Shown in pieces: positions 14,000 to 21,902 of a stretch of 21,902 nucleotides of DNA. Both the position numbers and the translations under genes were made by a program. Origin of the DNA: an uncultured Ruminococcus sp. (GTDB lineage Bacteria; Bacillota_A; Clostridia; Oscillospirales; Ruminococcaceae); NCBI GenBank assembly GCA_937880065.1, contig CALFMA010000696.1, positions 1 to 21,902 on the forward strand, written 5' to 3'. Each line of letters starts with the position of its first letter. Position 1 is the stretch's first letter. The notes beneath the pieces were generated by a model. It searched no databases, was not told where the DNA came from, and saw nothing but the letters and a program-made list of their open reading frames with translations.

Positions 14000-16900
14000 T
14001 GAAAATTACGGAAGAACAGATAAACAGAGCGAATATGGTCAATCTTCCGTCATTCCTCATTTCAAACGGTTTTTTGCTGAAAAAATCAGGGAGAGAGTTT
14101 GTGTGGCAGGAACACGACAGCCTGCACATTAAAGATAATATCAATGGTGAGCGTGGCAAATGGTATCGTTTTAGTACCGGCGAAGGCGGTGACAATATCA
14201 GCTTTCTGCAACAGTATATGGGCAAAACCTTTGTCGAAGCTGTAGAAACTCTTAACGGTGAACGCTATGAGAGGGAACACGTTTCATCACACATCAGTGA
14301 TTCAAAAAAGAAAATAGTTGAAAAACAAAATATTAAAATCCTTGAAGATACAGAGAGTAAACGTGTTTTCGGATATTTGTGCGGAACAAGAGGTCTTGAA
14401 TACGCTCTTATTGCAGGTCTTGTACGTGAGGGGAAAATTGTACAGGAACAGAAAACAGGAAATGCAGTTTTCAAGATTTTTGACGAAAATAATAGACTTG
14501 TGGGTGCTGAAAAAGTCGGCACATCAACAGAAAATAAATTTAAAAGCATTGCCACAGGCTCTGCAAGGGGATACGGATTTGAAATTATCCGTGGAAAAGG
14601 CGAAAAAGCATTCTTTTTTGAAAGTGCAATTGATATGCTTTCATATCTGCAAATGAGAAATCCCGATGATTGCAGACTTGTTTCGATGATGGGTGTCAAA
14701 CCGTCCATTGTACTTGATACTATGAATCGCTGCGGAATATCTTCCGAAAATGTCTATTTGTGTTCAGATAATGATGATGCAGGAAAACTATTTGCAGAAA
14801 GATTAATGTCGGAATATCCACAAATGAAACGTATTGTTCCCGAAGAGAAATACAAGGATTGGAATGATATGCTTCGTGGTATTCAAAATGAGAAAGAGAG
14901 GGAAAGTAAAATGAATACTTATGGCAACAAAATGTGGAATGATGCAACTGACAACAGAGAAAAATTGCTGATTTCTATGAATGAAGATACTTTTGTCAAA
15001 CTGAAATCTCAGCTTGATAATTCAAGTATCAATTACTTTGCATACGCAAAGGAAAGTAAAGTTGTAATGGCTGTTAATGATAAGGATTTGAATTGGCTGA
15101 AACAGATTACAGGAAATGAAAATCTTTCTGCACGTAAATCAAATGTAGCATATATTCCGCCGCAGAAAAATATCATCGGAAACACCGAGTACAGATATAT
15201 TCCCGATAAGCAGTACGTTTCTGCTGACAGCGATACTGCACTTAAAATGGCTGAAATTATGCTTTCAAGAAATATTAAGTTTTCAGGCAGAATATATCCC
15301 AACGGCAAAGCAACTCTTACTGTAAGTAATTCGGATATTTCCCACGTTCAGACAATTCAGCAAAGTATTGTAGAAATGCGTAAGCAGTTTGCAAGCAATA
15401 CCAAAGCTGATGAAATTATCGGTAATAAGTCATATCGTGATATAAGACAGCGACAGTACTATTATTCAAAGCTGACACCTGAGCAGTATAAGGAAATTCA
15501 GCCTTATCTTGATACAAATGCACAGTATAGCGGTATTATCCGTGACAGCAAAGTCATTTTTACCGTGGAAAAGGAAGATTATACTGCATTTTACAGAGCA
15601 ATGGAAAATGCACAGCGTGAGATTGGTATAATTCACGCTCTTAAAGACTGTGACATTGATGATTACCGACTTGAAAAGCTTTCAGCTGTTATTCACAGAT
15701 TTGCAGTAGAGGACATTCACGAACATCTTGATAATTTTTTCACTTCACAATTGACAGAACAGCAGTTTGATAAGATGCTTTCACTTGTCAATAACTATCT
15801 TGCACAATCAGTTCCTGAGCGTTACGGTGAATATTCCGCACTTAATGACATTCTTGATTTCAAGGCTGAAATTGATAATATAGCTGAACTTGATGATTAC
15901 TTATCGGAGCATAATTTCAGCGATGAGCAGAAATCTATAATTTCTGAAATGTTTGCACAGGGTATGTCAAAGGAAAATATTGAAGTAATTGATGAAACCT
16001 TTACACCCGATGAAATCCGTGAGTATTGTGATATTCTGAATAATCAGCTTGATGCAGGGGATGTAACAGAATTTCTTGAAAACAGAAATAAGCCTGAGCT
16101 TACTGAAAAGGAAATTGCTTTCCTTGAAGGTGCTATTACACCTTTTATGGCAAAATCTGTTCTTGCGTGGGATGAGATTGAAAGTATCGGCTATCGTATG
16201 TTTGAGGAAGGATACAACGATAAATACGCTCCCAGCGAAAAATCAATTTACGGCAACGGGTTAAAAGAAACAGAGCTTTCCGATATAATTCGTCGTATGA
16301 ATAATGATGAAGATATACGCAAGGAACTCTCAATGGGTTTACTCGGTACGCAGAATCATTTTACAACTACTCACGATAATGAATTTACTGTAGAATATGG
16401 TGATGAACTTATTACTGCAAAATATGAAAATGCAGAACGTACATTTAGTTATAGTGAGTTGGGTGATGCTTTTATCAAGCTTTTCAGGGACGAATATAAC
16501 GATATTGTTCACAACAGAACAGTTGAGGATTTGAAAGATACTTTTCCTGATATTTCAAAAGAAACTGCTGATAAGCTTATAAATGCCTTTGATAGTGCTG
16601 TTATGGCAGATTGGAAAACAAATGACATTAAGCAGAAGAAAATAAAATCTGCACTTTATAATATTCTCGGTGATGAGGACAATACCGAAAAAGCTTTTGC
16701 TTCTATCGCTGAAATGAAATATAACTTTAAATTTGAACCCAAAACAGAGGAAAGTCCTATTACTGCTGAAGAACAGGAAGTTTTTGAAGATTTAGAGGCT
16801 GAAAATCTTGATAAACCTACTGTTGCAGATTTAGCCGTAGGAGATATTATTTTCTATGACGGAAATCGCAGAGAGGTTGAAAAAATTGATGAAAACAGCA

Positions 16901-19900
16901 TTATGCTCAAAGACCTTGATGCACCGGACTATGGCGGAGTACTCCTTGGAACTTCGGATATTTTTTCATATAAAGGTTGGCAGGACGAAATGAATGCCAA
17001 AGGCTTTGAAATCATATCAAAGGCTGAAACTGTTGAACAGGAAAAAGACTTAGGTCCGATAACAATGCGGAAAGTCGGTGATTTCTATGAAATGTACGAC
17101 AAAAATGCACAGATAGCAGCTGACATTCTTGATTTACACCTTACTGCGAAAAACGGTGAAGATATGGTTGGTTTTCCCGATTCTGTCAAAGACGATTATG
17201 CCGACAAACTGCGTGAAAATGGTTATTCTGTATTTATAGAAGAATCTTTTGAAATCAATCCTCCGAAACGTGAAGAAAATCTTATGAATGATATTTCTGA
17301 GGTTGATAAAAATACTCCCGAAAATTCAGAAATTGAAGAAGATGATGAACCGCTTTTCATTGACAATGATGTTATAGAAGAAATCGAAAAGAGCGAAAAT
17401 GCAAGCGACAACAGACCATTTCACGAAATCCCTGATATTCAAGGGGAACAGCTTACACTTTTCGGAGATTCCGTTCCGATTGGAGAAAAGAATAAACCTA
17501 AACAGAATAAGGATAAATTTGCAGAGGGACTTTTTGTAGGCGGTGTAAACAGATTTACAGCACTTCACGATGAGATTATGCGTGGCACAGGTTTTCAGGA
17601 CGGTAAATTTCGTGTGAAGCAGTTTTATGACGAAAAAAAGCCTACAAACAAAGAGTTTGCAGACTTTCTGAAAAATGAGTACGGCATAGGCGGTCATAGC
17701 GGTGACGATGTAATCAGCTTTGTTGACCACGATTCAAAAGGTATGTATTTCACTCTCAGAAGCGATGAAAAATTTCAATTCACTTGGTCTGACGTAGCCG
17801 AAATGACATCAGGTATTATTGATAAAGGTGAATATATCACACAGAACGATATTGACAGTCGTATTCGAAATGCAAGATTTGAACTTAATGAGGGCATAAA
17901 CGCTGACTATTACGATGAAACAACAGAAATACGCAGAGAAAATGCTCGTAAAATCCTTAGTGAATACGGTTATACTGAAAATATTAATGATGTTTCGGAA
18001 TCCATAATCAGTACAGAACCAGAAATAACAATTGATACTGTTCAGATTGGTGATAGATTCAGAAATCGTGAAACAGGTGAAATTTCCGAGATTGTCGGTC
18101 TGACAGGTGCTTTGCCGTGGTATACAGAAGATTGTACGGTTAAGCGTGAAAGTGACGGCTTTGTAATCACACAAAATATTCCGTACAGCAAGATTCTTGA
18201 TAGTAACCTCTATGATTATATCGGCAAAAATGAAATTGCAATTGAAGAAGTTAAAAGCCAAGCACCTGAAAAGGCTGAGAAGTTTACTATTACAGATGAT
18301 AATCTTGGAAATGGCGGTGCTAAAACAAAATTTAAGAATAATATATCTGCTATTGAAACCTTAAAAGCACTTGAAAATGAAAAACGCTCTGCAACCATTG
18401 AAGAAAAAAATGTGCTTGCTCAGTATGTTGGCTGGGGAGGTATTCCGCAGGCTTTTGATAAGAATAATTCATCTTGGGAAAAGGAATATGCACAGCTTAA
18501 AGATTTGCTGACAGAATCGGAATACAGTTCTGCAAGAGCGTCTGTACTTGATGCTTTCTTTACTTCTCCTACTATTGTTGACGGTATATATGAAGCACTT
18601 GCCAATTTTGGTTTTGAGGGCGGTAACGTACTTGAACCGGCAATGGGTATCGGAAACTTTTTCGGACGTATGCCGGAAGAAATGAGAGCAGACAGTAAGC
18701 TGTATGGAATGGAAATTGACAGTATTTCAGGAAGAATTGCAAAACAGTTGTATCCTGACGCTGATATTGCTATTAAAGGATTTGAGCATAATAATTTTCA
18801 GGACGGCAGCTTTGATGTGGCTATTGGTAATGTCCCTTTTGGCGAACTAAGTTTCAAGGATAATAAGCATAATACTACCAAGCTTCACGATTATTTTTTT
18901 GCTGAAACTCTCGACAAAGTTAAGGACGGAGGAATTGTTGCATTTGTAACATCGGCAGGAACTCTCGATAAACAAGATGAGAGTACAAGAAAAGCTTTGG
19001 CTGAAAAAGCTGATTTCATTGGTGCAATTCGATTGCCGGGTGGTAAAGACGGTGCTTTTAAGGATAATGCGGGTACGGAAGTTACAACAGATATTATCTT
19101 TTTACAGAAAAAAAGTGCTGAAACACCCGAAAGAGAAAATGAGCTGAACTGGATTTCAATCGGAGAAACAGAGGAAGGCTTGCCAATTAACAGCTATTTT
19201 GCTGAAAATCCAGATATGGTACTTGGTAAGGTAGTAGAGGGAAATAAGCTTTACGGCTCAGGTACAATGGTAATAGCTGAAGAAGGTGCAGACCTTAAAG
19301 AACAGATTCATACAGCAGTATCAAAATTGACTGCAACCATTTCCGATGATAAAGCAAAAGATGTATATGCAAAAACAGCAGAGGGTAAAACAATTGAAAT
19401 TCCCTCAAAACTGCGTAATTACAGTTTTTTTGAAAAGGATAATAACATCTATTTCAAGACTAATAATGCTGTATGTCATTGCCGTTATGATGCGAAAAAT
19501 TCGCAGTTTAAGAGGGCAAAAGCATTTATTGCTCTTCGTGATATTACTCGTGAACTGCTCGATGCACAGGAACTCAACAAATCAGATGATATTATCAAGG
19601 GATTACAAGTTCAGTTAAACGCAGTTTATGATGATTTCTACAAGAAATATGGACTTATCCACAGCCAGACTAATAAGAGATACTTCTCTGATGATGTGTC
19701 GTATAATCTTGTGGCAGGTCTTGAAAAGAAGTATGACAAAACGAAACTGATTGAGAAATCCGATATTTTCTTTAAGCGTACCATTCAGCCACCAAAGGCA
19801 GTTGAACACGTCGAAACAGGAATTGAAGCCCTTACGCTCTCCATTGCGGAACGTGCAGGAGTAGATTTTGAATATATGTCAAATCTTACAGGAATGACAG

Positions 19901-21513
19901 AAGATGAACTGAAACACGATTTACAGGGAGAAATCTATAAGATTCCACATTCTGAAAACGTATATCAGACTGCAAGTGAGTATTTGTCAGGGGATATTCG
20001 TGAAAAACTTCGTATAGCAGAAGAAATAGCTGAATATGATGCAGATTTTATAGTAAATGTAAACGCTCTGAAAGCTGCAATGCCTACTCTGCTTAAAGCA
20101 GGAGATATTGACGTAAAACTCGGTGCTACTTGGATTGACCCGAAGTATTACGAACAGTTTATGTATGAAACATTCCAGACTCCGAGGGAGCATCGTAATG
20201 ACGTACATCATCCGGTATGGCAAAGACCTAAGCTGATAACAGCTGAATATTCAGAACATTCAGGAAGTTGGCACATCGGCAACAAAAGCTACGACAAGTC
20301 TGTTATTGCTATGCAGCAGTATGGTACAAGAAAAATGGGTGCATATGAGATTATGGAACATCTTCTTAATCTCAAAGAACCTAAGATTTACAAGACAATT
20401 GAAGTACCTGACGGTATGGGTGATGTCAAGGAAAAACGAGTGGTTGACATTGATGCAACAAGAGTAGTACAGAAAAAAGCTGATAAAATCCGTGATGAAT
20501 TCAAAAAATGGATTTTCAAGGATTCTACAAGACGTGAAGAAATTGTAGACAAGTATAACGACCTTTTTAATTCCACTCGTCCTCGTGAATATGACGGTTC
20601 TGCACTTAAATTTCCGATGATGAATAGCGATATAAAGCTTCACGAACATCAGAAAAATGCTATTGCACACGCTATGTTTGGCGGTAATACGCTGTTTGCA
20701 CACTGCGTTGGTGCGGGTAAAACCTTTGAAATGATTGCGACAGCAATGGAGAGTAAAAGGCTTGGACTTTGTACAAAGTCACTCTTTGCCGTACCTAATC
20801 ATCTTACAGAACAAATTGGTGACGATTTTCAGAAACTATATCCCTCTGCAAATATTCTTGTAGCAACAAAAAAGGATTTTCAGAAAGAAAACAGACAGCA
20901 GTTATTTGCTAAGATTGCTACAGGCAATTTTGATGCAGTTATTATCGGTCATTCTCAGCTTGGTATGATTCCTATTTCGAAGGAACGACAGGAAATGGAG
21001 TTGCAGTCGCAGATTGATGATATTCTTCTCGGTATTGAAGAACTTAAAAAGAGTGAGGGCAGTAAATTTCAGATTAAAGCTATGGAAAGAACTAAAAAAT
21101 CTCTCGATAAACAGCTTGATAAACTGCAAAAGAATCACGATGATACTATCACATTTGAACAGTTAGGTGTAGACAAGCTGTTCATAGACGAGGCACACGA
21201 GTTTAAGAATTTGTTTTGTCCGACAAAGCTGAACAATATTTCGGGTATCTCAAATTCTGCATCACAGAAAGCACTTGATTTATATCTGAAATGTCGTTAT
21301 TTAGATGAAAAAACAGATGGAAAAGGTGTGGTTTTTGCAACGGGTACGCCACTTTCCAATTCCGTAACAGAACTGCACACAATGATGCGTTATCTTGAAT
21401 ATGATTATCTTAAATCAAAAGGATTACAGCATTTTGATAACTGGGTAACAGTTGTCACCTCTCTAAAAGGTAGACCGAAATCAATCCTTAAAAATAGCAG
21501 TGTTTTGCGGTAA
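13999..21513 (+). CDS. Giant polyvalent protein: primase-like/Toprim, MutS-I-like, N6-methylase and SNF2 helicase, truncated
   Basis: The visible frame gives 2504 residues, but the natural protein was longer. In order: a CHC2/DUF3991-like region without zinc cysteines (1-95); a Toprim domain (E208, D257-N-D259); repeat modules (about 327-371, 398-460, 479-540); helical linkers; a MutS-I-like domain (1018-1083, GDFYEMY ... GFPDSV); an unnamed domain from about 1174 (LFVGGVNRFTALHDEIMRGT); an adenine methylase domain with EPAMGIGNF (1546-1554) and N1611-VPF; then SNF2 helicase lobe 1 with Walker A GAGKT (K2241), DEAH (2397-2400) and ATGTPLSNS (2447-2455). Such proteins are thought to protect or process DNA on entry into a recipient. 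Family likeness appears to hold to FDNWVTV (about residue 2485). The last roughly 19 residues look foreign, and helicase lobe 2 is absent because another element has inserted. ATP hydrolysis coupling would need lobe 2, so helicase function is probably lost. Confidence 0.88.
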   Translation: MKITEEQINRANMVNLPSFLISNGFLLKKSGREFVWQEHDSLHIKDNINGERGKWYRFSTGEGGDNISFLQQYMGKTFVEAVETLNGERYEREHVSSHISDSKKKIVEKQNIKILEDTESKRVFGYLCGTRGLEYALIAGLVREGKIVQEQKTGNAVFKIFDENNRLVGAEKVGTSTENKFKSIATGSARGYGFEIIRGKGEKAFFFESAIDMLSYLQMRNPDDCRLVSMMGVKPSIVLDTMNRCGISSENVYLCSDNDDAGKLFAERLMSEYPQMKRIVPEEKYKDWNDMLRGIQNEKERESKMNTYGNKMWNDATDNREKLLISMNEDTFVKLKSQLDNSSINYFAYAKESKVVMAVNDKDLNWLKQITGNENLSARKSNVAYIPPQKNIIGNTEYRYIPDKQYVSADSDTALKMAEIMLSRNIKFSGRIYPNGKATLTVSNSDISHVQTIQQSIVEMRKQFASNTKADEIIGNKSYRDIRQRQYYYSKLTPEQYKEIQPYLDTNAQYSGIIRDSKVIFTVEKEDYTAFYRAMENAQREIGIIHALKDCDIDDYRLEKLSAVIHRFAVEDIHEHLDNFFTSQLTEQQFDKMLSLVNNYLAQSVPERYGEYSALNDILDFKAEIDNIAELDDYLSEHNFSDEQKSIISEMFAQGMSKENIEVIDETFTPDEIREYCDILNNQLDAGDVTEFLENRNKPELTEKEIAFLEGAITPFMAKSVLAWDEIESIGYRMFEEGYNDKYAPSEKSIYGNGLKETELSDIIRRMNNDEDIRKELSMGLLGTQNHFTTTHDNEFTVEYGDELITAKYENAERTFSYSELGDAFIKLFRDEYNDIVHNRTVEDLKDTFPDISKETADKLINAFDSAVMADWKTNDIKQKKIKSALYNILGDEDNTEKAFASIAEMKYNFKFEPKTEESPITAEEQEVFEDLEAENLDKPTVADLAVGDIIFYDGNRREVEKIDENSIMLKDLDAPDYGGVLLGTSDIFSYKGWQDEMNAKGFEIISKAETVEQEKDLGPITMRKVGDFYEMYDKNAQIAADILDLHLTAKNGEDMVGFPDSVKDDYADKLRENGYSVFIEESFEINPPKREENLMNDISEVDKNTPENSEIEEDDEPLFIDNDVIEEIEKSENASDNRPFHEIPDIQGEQLTLFGDSVPIGEKNKPKQNKDKFAEGLFVGGVNRFTALHDEIMRGTGFQDGKFRVKQFYDEKKPTNKEFADFLKNEYGIGGHSGDDVISFVDHDSKGMYFTLRSDEKFQFTWSDVAEMTSGIIDKGEYITQNDIDSRIRNARFELNEGINADYYDETTEIRRENARKILSEYGYTENINDVSESIISTEPEITIDTVQIGDRFRNRETGEISEIVGLTGALPWYTEDCTVKRESDGFVITQNIPYSKILDSNLYDYIGKNEIAIEEVKSQAPEKAEKFTITDDNLGNGGAKTKFKNNISAIETLKALENEKRSATIEEKNVLAQYVGWGGIPQAFDKNNSSWEKEYAQLKDLLTESEYSSARASVLDAFFTSPTIVDGIYEALANFGFEGGNVLEPAMGIGNFFGRMPEEMRADSKLYGMEIDSISGRIAKQLYPDADIAIKGFEHNNFQDGSFDVAIGNVPFGELSFKDNKHNTTKLHDYFFAETLDKVKDGGIVAFVTSAGTLDKQDESTRKALAEKADFIGAIRLPGGKDGAFKDNAGTEVTTDIIFLQKKSAETPERENELNWISIGETEEGLPINSYFAENPDMVLGKVVEGNKLYGSGTMVIAEEGADLKEQIHTAVSKLTATISDDKAKDVYAKTAEGKTIEIPSKLRNYSFFEKDNNIYFKTNNAVCHCRYDAKNSQFKRAKAFIALRDITRELLDAQELNKSDDIIKGLQVQLNAVYDDFYKKYGLIHSQTNKRYFSDDVSYNLVAGLEKKYDKTKLIEKSDIFFKRTIQPPKAVEHVETGIEALTLSIAERAGVDFEYMSNLTGMTEDELKHDLQGEIYKIPHSENVYQTASEYLSGDIREKLRIAEEIAEYDADFIVNVNALKAAMPTLLKAGDIDVKLGATWIDPKYYEQFMYETFQTPREHRNDVHHPVWQRPKLITAEYSEHSGSWHIGNKSYDKSVIAMQQYGTRKMGAYEIMEHLLNLKEPKIYKTIEVPDGMGDVKEKRVVDIDATRVVQKKADKIRDEFKKWIFKDSTRREEIVDKYNDLFNSTRPREYDGSALKFPMMNSDIKLHEHQKNAIAHAMFGGNTLFAHCVGAGKTFEMIATAMESKRLGLCTKSLFAVPNHLTEQIGDDFQKLYPSANILVATKKDFQKENRQQLFAKIATGNFDAVIIGHSQLGMIPISKERQEMELQSQIDDILLGIEELKKSEGSKFQIKAMERTKKSLDKQLDKLQKNHDDTITFEQLGVDKLFIDEAHEFKNLFCPTKLNNISGISNSASQKALDLYLKCRYLDEKTDGKGVVFATGTPLSNSVTELHTMMRYLEYDYLKSKGLQHFDNWVTVVTSLKGRPKSILKNSSVLR

Positions 21514-21902
21514 AAGCAAATTTCTGCTGTCTGTTAGCTTATTGCTGATGAATTTGTAGTAAATATCGACTTTGCGAGGTGAGCCGTATTTTTCGGGACG
21601 TTCGTGAACTACGATGTACTCAATAAGTTCAAGGCACATTTCACGGGTGAGAATAGGTGCATCGTAGTATTTTTTCAGACGGCTCATAAACTTTTCAACG
21701 TCCTGCAAGTCTTTTTCAGCCTGTTCCTCTTTGATTTTAAGTTCAGCGATTTTCTCCGAAACAGCTTTCTTTTCAGCAAGATACTTTTCAAGCATTGCAG
21801 AACTCAAATCTTCGGGAATCTTACCGAGCATTCTTTCCTCATAAGTGCGTGTGATAATCGTATCAAGTTCAGATAAAAATTGCTTGAAATTTGAATTCAT
21901 TT
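21454..21902. mobile_element. Left end of a serine-recombinase element inserted in the helicase gene (partial)
   Basis: The helicase protein follows its family pattern up to GLQHFDNW and then loses it, ending in a short tail at 21513. From 21481 the opposite strand encodes the C-terminus of a large serine recombinase. Such elements carry the recombinase close to one end, so the junction is placed near 21450-21460, about 20-30 bp from the recombinase stop. The exact boundary is an estimate, and the other end lies beyond the window. Confidence 0.65.
21481..21902 (-). CDS. Large serine recombinase, C-terminal part (DUF4368-like), partial
   Basis: This leftward frame runs in from the right edge and stops at 21481-21483. 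The 140 visible residues are the C-terminal end of a large serine recombinase of the kind found in Tn4451/Tn5397-like and related Clostridia elements. They show a coiled-coil segment (RTYEERMLGKIPEDLSSAML, then EKKAVSEKIAELKIKEEQAE) and a final DUF4368-like segment (TREMCLELIEYIVVHE ... KVDIYYKFI). The catalytic serine domain and zinc ribbon would be encoded beyond the window. The ATG at 21900 is probably an internal methionine, not the start. The enzyme would excise and integrate the element that interrupts the helicase gene. The family call comes from recognisable C-terminal patterns, and placement of its stop near the junction supports it. Confidence 0.85.
   Translation of the reverse strand, partial: MNSNFKQFLSELDTIITRTYEERMLGKIPEDLSSAMLEKYLAEKKAVSEKIAELKIKEEQAEKDLQDVEKFMSRLKKYYDAPILTREMCLELIEYIVVHERPEKYGSPRKVDIYYKFISNKLTDSRNLLLPQNTAIFKD

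Overview
The window reads as part of an integrative conjugative element (ICE) of the Tn1549/CTn type from a low-GC Bacillota. A gut member of Clostridia (Oscillospiraceae/Ruminococcus-like) is the best guess. This rests on AT-rich codon use, strong AGGAGG ribosome binding sites, TTGACA/TATAAT promoters, and a gene set typical of these elements: a CD1108-like transfer protein, DUF4315, CD1107/DUF4366, topoisomerase III, and a giant primase/methylase/helicase protein. The species assignment is inference. No relaxase, VirD4 or VirB4 lies inside the window.

Layout. (1) Positions 1-1266 hold two leftward genes that look like cargo. One is a RelB/DinJ-type antitoxin gene running off the left edge, with a consensus promoter inside a 9-bp inverted repeat. 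The other is a 195-aa protein with an R-x4-H motif that suggests a HEPN fold. (2) Positions 1303-5743 are rightward: a membrane-anchored CD1108-like protein with a degenerate M23 peptidase domain, a DUF4315 protein, a CD1107/DUF4366 protein broken by a frameshift, and two small single-span membrane proteins. (3) Positions 5721-7683 hold a C5 cytosine DNA methyltransferase overlapping a PAPS-reductase-like PP-loop protein. (4) Positions 7722-9041 are a leftward AAA/DUF4143 ATPase gene bracketed by two near-identical 43-bp palindromes in direct repeat. (5) Positions 9069-21513 form one rightward, translationally coupled block: topB, two small HTH-repeat-like proteins, a coiled-coil protein, and a protein of about 2500 residues. 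That last protein has a primase-like N-terminus, a MutS-I-like domain, an N6-adenine methylase domain and the first lobe of an SNF2 helicase. (6) From about 21454 to the right edge is one end of another element. It encodes the C-terminus of a large serine recombinase and interrupts the helicase gene before its second lobe.

How the genes fit together. Block 2 probably contributes envelope-associated transfer functions. Blocks 3 and 5 supply DNA handling and protection functions (topoisomerase, primase-like, methylases, helicase) expected to act on the transferred DNA after entry. Blocks 1, 4 and 6 are insertions into this backbone: a possible toxin/antitoxin or defence pair, an ATPase cassette, and a nested recombinase element that has truncated the polyvalent protein. 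The most noteworthy signals are the nested insertion, the compensated palindromic repeats around the ATPase, and a roughly 60-residue module that recurs about five times across the two adjacent large proteins.
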